Shown: positions 1 through 8,174 of the stretch, piece after piece | Layout: each line of letters starts with the position of its first letter | How positions within the stretch are numbered: the stretch's first letter is position 1 | NCBI RefSeq assembly: GCF_030540645.1 | Contig: NZ_JAUNVV010000020.1 | Coordinates: forward strand, 1-45,906 | Length of the DNA: 45,906 nt | Origin: Arthrobacter sp. | Lineage (GTDB): Bacteria > Actinomycetota > Actinomycetes > Actinomycetales > Micrococcaceae | Reading direction: 5' to 3' | The notes under the pieces: model-generated | The model's input: only the letters and a program-made list of their open reading frames with translations | Databases searched by the model: none | Told to the model about the DNA's origin: nothing | Made by a program: the position numbers and the translations under genes

Positions 1-45
1 ATGTCAGACGCAGCAATGTCTGACGCAGTGGCGGCGCCTGTGCCC

Positions 46-741
46 TTAGCCGTTTTCATGTCGGTCGACGAGTGCTTCCGTCGTCAGTTCCGCAGTGGGA
101 CCGTCCGCATCCAAGCCGGTCAGGCCACCTGCCGGGGCACCGGACCATTGTTGAATCTGCCAGCCTCCGGGTGCCACGCTGCCTTTTGGTTCTCCGTCGA
201 GCACCACAAAACCGGTGTTGGAGAGGTCGTGGAACTGAGTGGACGCCCAGTCCATGTTCATCCCCCGGTGCCCTGCCCAGAAGCGGATCATTGCCCCGTG
301 GCTGACCATGGCTACGGCTTGATGAGCTTGGGCGGCCTCTTCAACCACGGCGTCAAAGCGTTCAAGCACGTCATATCCGGTGTCAGCTCCTGGCATCCGT
401 ACCGACAAGTCGCCCGTCAGCCAGGACTTCAGTGCTGCAAGGTACGCCTCGATCGAGGGGATGTCACCCTTCATTTCAAGCTCGCCGGCACTGATCTCGC
501 GCAGCCCGTCCCGCACCAGCGGGTCAAGGCCGCGGGCGGCTGCCAGCGGGGCAGCGGTCAGTGCCGTGCGGGTGAGGTTGGAGATGTAGAGAGCGTCGAT
601 GCTCTGCTCGGCAACAGCATTGGGCACCGCAGCGGCCTGCAGTTCGCCCAGCCGGGTCAAACCGGGTCCCGGGACCGCGGTGTCCAGGAGGCTGTGGACG
701 TTGTTGGGTGTCTGGCCGTGCCGGATCAAAATCAGTCGCAT
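46..741 (-). CDS. Histidine phosphatase family protein (phosphoglycerate mutase-like)
   Basis: The 231-residue protein opens with the RHG signature (LILIRHGQTPNN, residues 3-14), whose histidine is the phosphorylated nucleophile of the histidine phosphatase superfamily. A second catalytic histidine is likely in MVSHGAMIRFW near residue 148. Length and motifs fit cytosolic phosphoglycerate mutase-like phosphatases, which act on small phosphoesters; the substrate cannot be told from sequence. It starts at ATG 739-741 with a weak GGAAG upstream. It precedes htpX on the same strand with a 90-base gap, so co-transcription is possible but unproven. Confidence 0.88.
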   Translation of the reverse strand: MRLILIRHGQTPNNVHSLLDTAVPGPGLTRLGELQAAAVPNAVAEQSIDALYISNLTRTALTAAPLAAARGLDPLVRDGLREISAGELEMKGDIPSIEAYLAALKSWLTGDLSVRMPGADTGYDVLERFDAVVEEAAQAHQAVAMVSHGAMIRFWAGHRGMNMDWASTQFHDLSNTGFVVLDGEPKGSVAPGGWQIQQWSGAPAGGLTGLDADGPTAELTTEALVDRHENG

Positions 742-831
742 GCTTCCATTCTGTCCTATCGGGCTGGGGGCTGCGCGGGAATTGGGGGCCGGTGTGGCGG
801 TTCAAGCGGGGTGCCTCGTCCTGCCGGACAG

Positions 832-1698
832 TCAGGACAGGGTCCTGCCAGCCATCTTTTCCAAGCGTGCAATACGCTGTTCCATCGGCGGATGCGTGGA
901 AAAGAGCTTGGCCGCTCCTGCACCCTTGAACGGGTTGGCGATCATCAGGTGGCTGCTGTTGACCAGGTTTTGCTCTTGCGGCAGGGGTGCCCGCTGAACC
1001 CCAAGTTCCAGCTTCCGCAACGCGGAGGCCAAGGCCAGGGGGTCGTCGGTCAGGTGGGCACCGTCCTCGTCCGCATCATATTCACGGGTGCGGCTGATGG
1101 CCAGCTGGATCAGGGAGGCAGCCATCGGTGCCAGCAGCGCCATGGCGATCATGGCCAGCGGGTTGGCGTTGCGGCGGTCTCCTCCAAAGAACAGCATCAT
1201 TTGAGCCACCGAGGTGATGATGCCGGCCACGGCTGCCGCCACGGAGGAGGTGAGGATGTCCCTGTTGTAGACGTGCATGAGTTCGTGCCCCAGCACACCG
1301 CGCAGTTCACGCTCATCCAGGAGGTTCAAGATGCCTTCGGTGCAGCACACGGCGGCATTTTTGGGGTTGCGGCCGGTGGCAAAGGCGTTGGGCGCCTGGG
1401 TGGGTGAGATGTAGATGGAGGGCATGGGCTGGTTCGCTTTGACGGAGAGTTCACGGACAATCCTGTAGATGCCTGGCGCCTGTGTTTCCGTGACGGGGTA
1501 GGCCTGCATGGAGCGGATGGCTATCTTCCCGCTGTTCCAATACCCATAGGCAGTGGTGGCCACGCCAATGAGGGCAAAAATCCACAGTGGCGCGGCACTA
1601 CCGCTGCCCGCCGCGATGACCGCCCCGATGCCCAACAGCACGGCCCACAAAACGCCAAAGAGTCCCACCGTCTTGAGTCCGTTGTAATGCCTGCGCAC
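832..1698 (-). CDS. htpX: Membrane zinc metalloprotease, HtpX (M48) family
   Basis: This 288-residue protein has two N-terminal membrane segments (about 9-30 and 36-53), the zinc-binding HELMH motif at residues 138-142, two further hydrophobic segments (about 152-171 and 180-200), and the downstream metal ligand region SRTREYDAD (202-210). That order is the HtpX layout: a membrane protease with a cytosolic active site that degrades damaged membrane proteins. The start is GTG at 1696-1698, chosen for the AAAGGA Shine-Dalgarno site seven bases upstream. Length is normal for the family, and HELMH and the glutamate of TREYDAD are intact, so it should be active. Confidence 0.93.
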   Translation of the reverse strand: MRRHYNGLKTVGLFGVLWAVLLGIGAVIAAGSGSAAPLWIFALIGVATTAYGYWNSGKIAIRSMQAYPVTETQAPGIYRIVRELSVKANQPMPSIYISPTQAPNAFATGRNPKNAAVCCTEGILNLLDERELRGVLGHELMHVYNRDILTSSVAAAVAGIITSVAQMMLFFGGDRRNANPLAMIAMALLAPMAASLIQLAISRTREYDADEDGAHLTDDPLALASALRKLELGVQRAPLPQEQNLVNSSHLMIANPFKGAGAAKLFSTHPPMEQRIARLEKMAGRTLS

Positions 1699-1777
1699 TT
1701 TCGTGTCCTTTCACTGGCTGCCTGCACACCTTTAAACGCGTCCGCGCGAGTGCTTGTTCCCACCCAGGCTCTCCGGT

Positions 1778-3064
1778 TCAGGGTTGTGGGTTGCGTGCGT
1801 CGTAGCGTAGGAAGCCGCGCTGCCACGATGCAAGCGCCCAGACGGCTGCTATACACAGCAGCCCACCTGCCACGGCGGCCCAGCCTTCGCCCAGCCAGGA
1901 TCCGGTGGTCCCGGAAAACACATCACCCAGGCGAGGCCCGCCGGTGACCACCACAACAAAAATTCCCTGCAACCGCCCGCGCAGGTGGTCGGGAGTGGCG
2001 GATTGCAGGATGGTGGAGCGGAACACGGCACTGACGGTGTCCGCCACGCCTGCTACCACCAGTGCGGCGACGGCGCCAACAAGCCATGGCGAGATCCCGC
2101 CGTCGTGCGTGTGGCCGCCCGCTAAAACCGTGCCGCCCAAACCAACAATGGCGGCACCCCACAGCGTGATGGACCAGACCACGGCCAGGCCCTGGCGCCG
2201 AATCCCGCCCAGCGGTCCGGAGAACATGGCGGCCAAAAAAGATCCTGCCGCAATGGAGGCCAACAGCAGTCCGGCCGTTTGCTCGCCGCCGCCGAGCCAC
2301 ACCGCGCCGATAGCCGGAAGCAGCGCCCGCGGAAGGGCAAACACCATGGCGCACATGTCCACCAAAAACGTCATGCGCAGGTTCTTCCGGGAGCCCAGGA
2401 ACGCGAAGCCCTCCAGCACCGACTTGAAGCCGGCGCGTTGCACCGTGCCGCCGTCCGTCCGCGCCAAGGGTGGCAGTGGTGGGAGCTTGAACAGCGCCCA
2501 CAGCGATGCCGTAAACGTGAGGACGTCGATGGTGTAAGTCCAGCCGTAGCCCACGTTGGCCACTAAAACACCTGCCATCAGGGGCCCAATGGTGGTTCCC
2601 AGCCCCATGACGATCATGCTCAGCGCATTGGCCGAGGGCAGCAGCTCAAGGCGCACCAGCCGCGGCACAATGGCACTGCGCGCCGAACCGTTCACTCCGG
2701 CCGCCCCGGACTGCACGGCGATGAGCCCGTACAGTAGCCAGACGTTGCCCAGCCCCAGCCAGGCCTGCAGCGCAATGCAGATGGTGACCAGCCACAGGAC
2801 CGTGGAGGAGCTCAGTGCCACCTTACGGCGATCGTGGGTGTCGGCGATGGCACCGCCGTACAGTCCGGCAAACACCAGCGGCCCCAGCGCGGCCAGTCCC
2901 AGCATGCCCACTGACAAGGTGGAGCCGGTGAGGTCATAAACTTCAAGGCTCACGGCCACAACGGTCAGCTGCGTGCCGATGGAGGAGAGCCCGTTGCCCA
3001 GCCACAGCCGCCTGAATGCCGGGCTCTCCCGCAGCGGGGTGATGTCGGCAAGGATTCGTGGCAC
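1778..3064 (-). CDS. MFS transporter, exporter type
   Basis: This 428-residue protein has about twelve hydrophobic segments and the major facilitator motif A-like loop after TM2 (GGAIADTHDRRKVAL, about residues 75-89). The N-terminal RRLWLGNGLSSIGTQL pattern is common in MFS-3/EntS-type exporters. The substrate is unknown. The start is GTG at 3062-3064. No Shine-Dalgarno site is visible, but a TAGGCT hexamer lies exactly six bases upstream, suggesting a leaderless transcript. The gene is divergent from the unknown gene starting at 3148. Confidence 0.88.
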   Translation of the reverse strand: MPRILADITPLRESPAFRRLWLGNGLSSIGTQLTVVAVSLEVYDLTGSTLSVGMLGLAALGPLVFAGLYGGAIADTHDRRKVALSSSTVLWLVTICIALQAWLGLGNVWLLYGLIAVQSGAAGVNGSARSAIVPRLVRLELLPSANALSMIVMGLGTTIGPLMAGVLVANVGYGWTYTIDVLTFTASLWALFKLPPLPPLARTDGGTVQRAGFKSVLEGFAFLGSRKNLRMTFLVDMCAMVFALPRALLPAIGAVWLGGGEQTAGLLLASIAAGSFLAAMFSGPLGGIRRQGLAVVWSITLWGAAIVGLGGTVLAGGHTHDGGISPWLVGAVAALVVAGVADTVSAVFRSTILQSATPDHLRGRLQGIFVVVVTGGPRLGDVFSGTTGSWLGEGWAAVAGGLLCIAAVWALASWQRGFLRYDARNPQP

Positions 3065-3070
3065 GGATAC

Positions 3071-3076
3071 AGCCTA
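3071..3076 (-). promoter_or_regulatory. -10 box of the MFS transporter gene (leaderless candidate)
   Basis: TAGGCT on the minus strand, six bases before the GTG start at 3064. It fits the TANNNT -10 pattern and the 6-base spacing seen at nine other starts here. I see no convincing -35 box. Confidence 0.4.
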
Positions 3077-3147
3077 GTCCGGCCGGGGAATCATCTCCGT
3101 TATGCTGGCAACGAAGTCATTGGGCAAGCAGAAATTGGGGGACGCCG

Positions 3148-4050
3148 ATGCCACAGCCACGCAGCCACCTGTGTTCCTCCACGTTCTGGAGTGTTCGGCG
3201 CCCCAAATCCACCTTGACGCAGGGCCACTTTGTGCTTCGGCTCAACGACCCCTCACTCGCCTTTGCCGTCGAATCCGCCACTGATCTGCTGCGCTGCTAT
3301 GGCCATTTGCGCCGTGCCCTGATCGAGCTGAGGGGAGCCACTGCCGCGCAGCTCTACCTGGCTTTGAATTGGCAGCCAGTGGGCGACGCGTTGGGAGAAC
3401 CTGTCGCGGAGACCTCCACCCCGTCCCTCCACGTCTTCTTCACCTTGCCTGCAAGCACGACGGCGGCCTCCGCACTCTCGCGCCCTGCCCACGAGCGTCC
3501 GGCGGTGGGGAACACCGAAGAACTTGACGAGCAGCTCCGCCGCTGGCATGACGGCAGGGTCGCATCCACGCCCAGCCATGGCAAAACTTCTGAACCGGAA
3601 CAGGGGCCCAAACAGCGTCACGAACTGGAGCAACCTTCTGCCGCGATGCAGGAGCAACACCCGCTGGCGCTTGCCTGGGACTCGCGCGCATTCCACGTCG
3701 AACCCTCACGCCAGGCACCCGGCACGCCGTTCCGGGGAGGCCACTGGACGGGCGTCCCACGACAGCCCGTTGCAAGCCTCGATGAGACCTCACCTGCCGC
3801 CTTGCTGGAACTGGCTCAAGGGATGGCCGTTCTTGCCTCCCACGCCCAGCCCGCCTTCGCCGGCGTGACCGTGTGGGTCTGCGACGACTGGGTTTCGGCG
3901 GCACCGCAAACCTTCCACATCTTCGGCCGCCGGCACGGCGATGCCACACACCAGCTCGCTGCCTTTGTGACGGGCGGTGGCTTGAATGTGCCACTTCCGG
4001 AGCCCTGGCACGGAAAAAGCGACGGGCCATCGCCTATTGTGGAGAAATGA
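3148..4050 (+). CDS. Hypothetical protein, possibly distantly HIT-like
   Basis: The 300-residue protein is not confidently recognised. The open frame extends back to 3058, but the ATG at 3148 has GGGGGA five bases upstream and avoids overlapping the divergent MFS gene. An ordered N-terminal part (about residues 25-105) contains PVGDALGEPVAETSTPSLHV, faintly reminiscent of the beta strands before the histidine triad of HIT nucleotide hydrolases, but the HxHxH triad is absent. The middle is Gln/Glu/Pro rich and low in complexity; the last 80 residues look folded again. It overlaps the next gene by ATGA, so the two are probably translated together. Confidence 0.6.
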   Translation: MPQPRSHLCSSTFWSVRRPKSTLTQGHFVLRLNDPSLAFAVESATDLLRCYGHLRRALIELRGATAAQLYLALNWQPVGDALGEPVAETSTPSLHVFFTLPASTTAASALSRPAHERPAVGNTEELDEQLRRWHDGRVASTPSHGKTSEPEQGPKQRHELEQPSAAMQEQHPLALAWDSRAFHVEPSRQAPGTPFRGGHWTGVPRQPVASLDETSPAALLELAQGMAVLASHAQPAFAGVTVWVCDDWVSAAPQTFHIFGRRHGDATHQLAAFVTGGGLNVPLPEPWHGKSDGPSPIVEK

Positions 4051-4433
4051 CCAATAACGCATCCCTCAACGAAGAGCAGACTGCCAAGGTCCTCGCCCTG
4101 GCCATGGACCTTGCCCGTGACGGCAAAACCACGGAGCTGGCCGAATTCCTCGACCACGGGCTGGCAATCGATGTCCAGGACCCCGAGGGCAACACCTTGC
4201 TGATGCTCGCCGCCTACAAGGGGAAGGCTGAAACCGTGGCCGAGCTGCTGGAGCGCGGCGCCAACGTGGACATCCGCAACGGCCGCGACCAGTCCCCGCT
4301 GGCCGGTGCCTTGTTCAAGGGCGAGGACGCCGTCTCCGCTCTCCTGATCGCCGCAGGTGCCGACCTCGACGCCGGAACCCCCTCCGCGCGAGCCGCAGCG
4401 GCCATGTTTGGCCGCGAACACCTGCTGGGATAG
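4047..4433 (+). CDS. Ankyrin-repeat protein
   Basis: This 128-residue protein carries about three ankyrin repeats, seen in DPEGNTLLMLAAYKGKAE (near residue 45), LLERGANVDIRNGRDQSPL and LLIAAGADLDAGTPSARAA. Each has the helix-turn-helix and the G-A-D/N loop typical of bacterial ankyrin proteins, which mediate protein contacts. The start is the ATG at 4047, overlapping the TGA of the upstream gene (ATGA) with GGAGA just before it. The partner is unknown. Similar small ankyrin proteins sit beside catalase genes in other bacteria, and a catalase lies convergent here; a functional link is inference only. Confidence 0.85.
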   Translation: MTNNASLNEEQTAKVLALAMDLARDGKTTELAEFLDHGLAIDVQDPEGNTLLMLAAYKGKAETVAELLERGANVDIRNGRDQSPLAGALFKGEDAVSALLIAAGADLDAGTPSARAAAAMFGREHLLG

Positions 4434-4484
4434 TACCTGCTCCCCGCCACTCCCTCTCCCCCAACCCCATTCGGGGCTTAACGA

Positions 4485-4537
4485 ACGACGGCGGCACCCG
4501 GCCCACGCTGAACGCGTGAGTCGGGTGCCGCCGTCGT
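4485..4537. terminator. Bidirectional hairpin terminator between ankyrin gene and catalase
   Basis: A perfect 16-bp inverted repeat (left arm 4485-4500, ACGACGGCGGCACCCG; right arm 4522-4537) encloses a loop that itself can pair (CACGC at 4504-4508 with GCGTG at 4514-4518). It lies between two convergent genes. No long T-run follows on either side, which is common for actinobacterial terminators. Confidence 0.8.
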
Positions 4538-4563
4538 ACTTGGCAGTGGTACTTGTCTAAGGA

Positions 4564-6033
4564 CTAGGCCTTGGACGCCTGGTGGGCTTCGATGGCCGCA
4601 CGTACACCGGCACCGTAGGCCGGATCAGCCTGGGTGCAGTTGAAGATGTGGCGCTCGATGGTGGCCTGTGAAGCTCCGTCGATGGCGCGCGCGGTGTTCT
4701 CGAAGAGCACCTGGCGCTGGGCGTCGTCCATCTTCTCGCGGAACAGGATGCCGGGCTGCTCGAAGTAGTTGGCATCGTCTTCGCGGAAGTTGAAACGGTC
4801 TGCAGTGGCACCAATGGCCAACGCCGGATCGGCGTACGCAGGCTGCTCGGCCCAACGGCCGTAGGAGTTCGGCTCGATGCCGGGGGTGCGGCCCTGGTTG
4901 CCATCAACGCGGCCCTGACCGTCACGGTGGTATGTGTTGGCAGTGGGGTTCTTCGGTGCGTTCACCGGGATCTGGTGGTGGTTCACACCGAGGCGGTAAC
5001 GCTGGGCGTCACCGTAGGAGAACAGGCGGCCCTGGAGCATGCGGTCCGGGGAGAAGCTGATGCCCGGAACCACGTTGGCGGGTGCGAAAGCAGCCTGCTC
5101 GACGTCGGCATGGTAGTTCTCAGCGTTGCGGTTCAGTTCCCACTCGCCAACCTCGATCAGCGGGTAGTCTTCCTTGCTCCAGATCTTGGTGAGGTCGAAC
5201 GGGTGGTACTTGTAGGTCTCTGCATCTGCTTCGGGCATGATCTGAACCATGAGCTTCCACTTGGGGAAGTCGCCGTTCTCGATCGAGTCGAAGAGGTCGC
5301 GCTGATGTGACTCGCGGTCCGAACCAACCAGTGCAGCCGATTCTGCGTCAGTCAGGTTCTTGATGCCCTGCTGGGTGCGGTGGTGGAACTTGACCCAGAA
5401 ACGCTCACCTTCGGCGTTGATCAGGGAGAAGGTGTGTGAGCCGAAGCCGTGCATGTGGCGGTAGCTGGCCGGGATGCCGCGGTCGGACATGACGATCGTG
5501 ACCTGGTGCAGGGACTCGGGGAGGTTGGTCCAGAAGTCCCAGTTGTTCTCGGCGCTGCGCATGTTGGTGCGCGGGTCGCGCTTGACGGCGCGGTTCAGGT
5601 CGGGGAACTTCAACGGGTCGCGGAAGAAGAACACGGGGGTGTTGTTGCCCACCAGGTCCCAGTTGCCCTCATCGGTATAGAACTTCAGCGAGAAGCCGCG
5701 GATGTCGCGCTCGGCGTCGGCTGCGCCGCGCTCGCCGGCGACCGTGGAGAAACGAGCAAACATTTCAGTCTGCTTGCCGACCTCGGAGAAGATGTTCGCC
5801 TTGGTGTACTTGGAGATGTCATTGGTGACCGTGAACGTTCCGAAGGCGCCTGAGCCCTTGGCGTGCATGCGGCGCTCGGGGATGACCTCGCGGCTGAAGT
5901 GAGCCAGCTTCTCAAGGAACCAGACATCCTGCAACAGCAGCGGACCACGGGGTCCGGCGGTGAGGCTGTCCTGGTTGTTGGCAACTGGTGCGCCTGCGGC
6001 GGTGGTCAGCGGCGCGGTGTTTTCGATAGTCAT
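4564..6033 (-). CDS. katA: Catalase (monofunctional heme, small-subunit type)
   Basis: This 489-residue heme catalase disproportionates hydrogen peroxide in the cytosol. Catalytic His57 lies in [14 protein letters not shown], the distal Asn in [12 protein letters not shown] (about 128-139), and the proximal heme tyrosine in [14 protein letters not shown] (about 340). Its length is that of small-subunit catalases without the C-terminal flavodoxin-like domain. The frame is open to 6105, but the ATG at 6033 has AAGGAGCG nine bases upstream and begins MTIENTAP; the longer version would run into fur. It starts only five bases after fur ends, with its ribosome site inside fur, so translation is probably coupled and regulation is by the Fur-family protein. 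Confidence 0.97.
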   Translation of the reverse strand: MTIENTAPLTTAAGAPVANNQDSLTAGPRGPLLLQDVWFLEKLAHFSREVIPERRMHAKGSGAFGTFTVTNDISKYTKANIFSEVGKQTEMFARFSTVAGERGAADAERDIRGFSLKFYTDEGNWDLVGNNTPVFFFRDPLKFPDLNRAVKRDPRTNMRSAENNWDFWTNLPESLHQVTIVMSDRGIPASYRHMHGFGSHTFSLINAEGERFWVKFHHRTQQGIKNLTDAESAALVGSDRESHQRDLFDSIENGDFPKWKLMVQIMPEADAETYKYHPFDLTKIWSKEDYPLIEVGEWELNRNAENYHADVEQAAFAPANVVPGISFSPDRMLQGRLFSYGDAQRYRLGVNHHQIPVNAPKNPTANTYHRDGQGRVDGNQGRTPGIEPNSYGRWAEQPAYADPALAIGATADRFNFREDDANYFEQPGILFREKMDDAQRQVLFENTARAIDGASQATIERHIFNCTQADPAYGAGVRAAIEAHQASKA

Positions 6034-6038
6034 GTTTA

Positions 6039-6503
6039 CTATTCGCTCCTTGCGGTAGTGAGATCTTGTTCGTTCAGAAGTCTTTTGCTTGCGCAGTCCG
6101 GGCAAGTGCCCCAGTAGATGACCTCGGCTTCATCAATGCTGAAACCGTGGTTGTTGGAGGCGCGCAGACAGGGTGCGTGGCCGACAGCGCAGTCGACGTC
6201 GGCAATGTCCCCACAGGTTCGGCACACAACGTGGTGGTGGTTGTCTCCCACCCTCGTTTCAAAGCGTGCCGGTGATCCTGCTGGTTCAATGCGGTGCACC
6301 AAGTTTGCCTCGACAAGTGCTGCCAAGACGTCATAGACGGCCTGCTTGGAAACGCTGCCCAACTCATTGCGCACCGCACCAATAATGGTGTCGGCATCGG
6401 CATGGGGATTGGAGCTGACCGTGTCCAGAACGGCAAGCCGGGGTCGCGTCACGCGCAGTGACACTGCCCGCAACATCTCTTCCGACCGCTGTTTGGTGAC
6501 CAT
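6039..6503 (-). CDS. furA: Fur-family peroxide-type regulator (FurA/CatR/PerR-like)
   Basis: The 154-residue protein has an N-terminal winged helix ([15 protein letters not shown], 15-29; [20 protein letters not shown], 50-69) and a C-terminal metal domain with HHHVVCRTC (89-97) and CPDC (134-137), two CxxC pairs that form a structural zinc site. Being directly upstream of a catalase is the classic arrangement of actinobacterial FurA/CatR, which represses the operon until peroxide oxidises it. The ATG at 6503 has no Shine-Dalgarno site and lies six bases after a CATAAT hexamer, so the message is probably leaderless, as reported for mycobacterial furA. Confidence 0.93.
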   Translation of the reverse strand: MVTKQRSEEMLRAVSLRVTRPRLAVLDTVSSNPHADADTIIGAVRNELGSVSKQAVYDVLAALVEANLVHRIEPAGSPARFETRVGDNHHHVVCRTCGDIADVDCAVGHAPCLRASNNHGFSIDEAEVIYWGTCPDCASKRLLNEQDLTTARSE

Positions 6504-6509
6504 GTGTCA

Positions 6510-6539
6510 ATTATGCAGGGTTTTCTGGACTCAGTCCAA
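6510..6539 (-). promoter_or_regulatory. Promoter of furA-katA (leaderless)
   Basis: On the minus strand TTGGAC (plus 6534-6539) and CATAAT (plus 6510-6515) are separated by 18 bases. CATAAT ends six bases before the furA ATG, placing the expected transcript start at or next to the start codon. Confidence 0.72.
6526..6538. promoter_or_regulatory. Palindromic operator candidate for the Fur-family regulator
   Basis: TGGACTCAGTCCA is a perfect 13-base palindrome about a central C. It overlaps the -35 hexamer and the start of the spacer, where bound repressor would exclude RNA polymerase. It is the only clear palindrome in the furA upstream region, so autoregulation is the natural reading. It is not a classical iron-Fur 19-mer. 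Confidence 0.6.
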
Positions 6540-6643
6540 TTAGGCGGACCTAAGCGGACGTGCTCCGTCCTGCACAGGTGGGCCGCTGCGGCTACTTGCC
6601 CACAGATGTTGTCGCGGCCGTAGCGGCTGTTTCATCATGTCCC

Positions 6644-6649
6644 TAGGCT
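6644..6649 (+). promoter_or_regulatory. -10 box of the DUF2461 gene (leaderless candidate)
   Basis: TAGGCT ends six bases before the ATG at 6656, and no ribosome-binding sequence is visible. A good -35 match is not obvious. Confidence 0.4.
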
Positions 6650-6655
6650 CAAGCC

Positions 6656-7291
6656 ATGAACACGTTTACCGGGATTCCACCCGCGGCCCTCGAGTTCTAT
6701 GCCGCTTTGGAACAGCACAACAACAAGGACTGGTGGCTGGGGCACAGGGACGCGTACGACGCCGATGTGCGCCTGCCGCTGTTGGCCCTTCAAAGCAGTT
6801 TGCTGCCCAGGTTTGGGCCAGGCAAGCTCTTCCGGCCCCACCGGGATGTGCGGTTCGCTGCGAACAAGGCGCCGTACAAAACCGCACAGGGCATGTTCTG
6901 CTCAAACTATGGGGAGGTGGGGTTCTACCTGCAGCTAGATGCTTCTGGGCTACTGCTGGGCGGCGGCTGCCATTCCTTCCCTCCTGCACAGCTGTCCCGG
7001 TACCGTGCCGCCGTGGATGCCGCTGCAAGCGGATTGGCACTGGCGTCCATCGTTGCGGAGCTGGCTGGTACCGGATTCAGCGTTGAGGGTCAAGCCCTGA
7101 AGACCGTGCCGAGCTACTTCTCCAAGGACCACCCGCGTGCCGAACTTCTGAAGCACAAGACGCTGAGTGCCTCAATCCGGTTGGAGCACTCCGAATGGTT
7201 GCATACCGTGGAAGCGTCGGAGCGAATCTCCGTGCAGTGGGAGCTGCTGCGCCCGCTCGTCGATTGGTTGCTGCGTTACGCCGCCCCGTAG
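6656..7291 (+). CDS. DUF2461 (TIGR02453) family protein
   Basis: This 211-residue protein matches the DUF2461 pattern: an early FYAALEQHNNKDWWLGHRD segment (about residues 14-32), a central RPHRDVRFAANKAPYK block (about 60-75), then a glycine-rich strand (GEVGFYLQLDASGLLLGGG). The biochemical role of the family is not established. It is soluble, with no signal peptide or membrane segment. It converges on the MpaB-family gene with only 17 bases between the stops and no terminator hairpin there. Confidence 0.88.
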   Translation: MNTFTGIPPAALEFYAALEQHNNKDWWLGHRDAYDADVRLPLLALQSSLLPRFGPGKLFRPHRDVRFAANKAPYKTAQGMFCSNYGEVGFYLQLDASGLLLGGGCHSFPPAQLSRYRAAVDAAASGLALASIVAELAGTGFSVEGQALKTVPSYFSKDHPRAELLKHKTLSASIRLEHSEWLHTVEASERISVQWELLRPLVDWLLRYAAP

Positions 7292-7308
7292 TGAGACGGG
7301 TATGCGAG

Positions 7309-8073
7309 TTAGGCGGGAATGTGCTTGAGGTAGTAGTGCATGGGCGCATGACGCACCTTCTCGGGCACGAGGGGAACCAGTTTTGCGGCACTTCCGAAGA
7401 AGAGTCGCAGGAGCCAGTCGCTGCGTGGAGACCATGTCAGGGCGTACATCTGGCGCACGTGAGGCGGGAGCATGCCTGCAGTCAAAAACCGTGCAAGCGG
7501 CATGGCAGCCCTGATCCACCAAGGTGCGGCTCTGGCCGCCAGCAGTTCAGCGGCCACCGCCCGGACGGTGTCATCCACGTGCAACCGTGCCAGCTGATCT
7601 TCCCAATACACGGCAAAGTCGGCTCGTGACTCGGGCCAGAGTTCCGCCGGCATGCCCAGCGCCGTTCCCAGCACCGCGTAGCTGCGATACACGGATTCCG
7701 CGTCGCTCTCGGAAAGTGCGGGGAACACGACGTCGTACGTCTGACAGGCTGATTCGTAAAGTGTCGCAGCCACCCACAGTTGAAGGTGCGGGTCGGCGGC
7801 ACTATAGGCAGGCACGTCGCCTGACGCTGCCGCCTTGACAGGCAGATGGGATCGTTGCACCTGCCGTTGCACTGTTTTCCGCTGCCCTGCGGTGCCGTTG
7901 CTCAGCGCATAGATGTAGGCCAGTGTGCCATGGAAACGCTTAAGCGGATCGCTGGCAAAGTTTGAATGCCGCGCCACCCCGTGCCCCACGGCAGGGTGGG
8001 CAAGCTGTAGCAGAATGGCACGGCCGGCCCCGGCGAGCAGCACCGATTCCGGTGCCACGTCCGCCAGGGTCAT
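7309..8073 (-). CDS. MpaB-family (DUF2236) oxygenase-like protein
   Basis: The protein has the DUF2236/MpaB signature LLAGAGRAILLQLAHPAVGHGVARHSNF near its N-terminus (split here as GRAILLQLAHPAVG and HGVARHSNF), with histidines that in the family bind heme, and HLQLWVAATLYESACQTYD in the middle. The family includes mycophenolic acid side-chain oxygenase MpaB and latex-clearing proteins; the substrate here is unknown. The frame is open to a GTG at 8136, with another GTG at 8097. I prefer the ATG at 8073 (254 residues) because AAGG lies eight bases upstream and family members begin close to the LLAGAG motif. It lies downstream of fprA1 on the same strand, which could supply electrons. Confidence 0.8.
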   Translation of the reverse strand: MTLADVAPESVLLAGAGRAILLQLAHPAVGHGVARHSNFASDPLKRFHGTLAYIYALSNGTAGQRKTVQRQVQRSHLPVKAAASGDVPAYSAADPHLQLWVAATLYESACQTYDVVFPALSESDAESVYRSYAVLGTALGMPAELWPESRADFAVYWEDQLARLHVDDTVRAVAAELLAARAAPWWIRAAMPLARFLTAGMLPPHVRQMYALTWSPRSDWLLRLFFGSAAKLVPLVPEKVRHAPMHYYLKHIPA

Positions 8074-8174
8074 GGGTGTTGCCTTGTTCGCGTTCACGCT
8101 GCCAAGAATCTCATGTCGGAGGAGTTGAGCCGGCACAGCTCACTTTTCACGCTCTGCATGCCGCCCAACCTGGA

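Noticed and set aside
1..26. Near-repeat of ATGTCAGACGCAG and ATGTCTGACGCAG
   Set aside because: Only two short copies at the window edge, with no context to interpret them.
1..1407. Long plus-strand frame opposite the histidine phosphatase and htpX
   Set aside because: It lies antisense to two genes with clear catalytic motifs, has a repetitive Gly/His/Gln-rich composition and no family features; such frames are expected at high GC.
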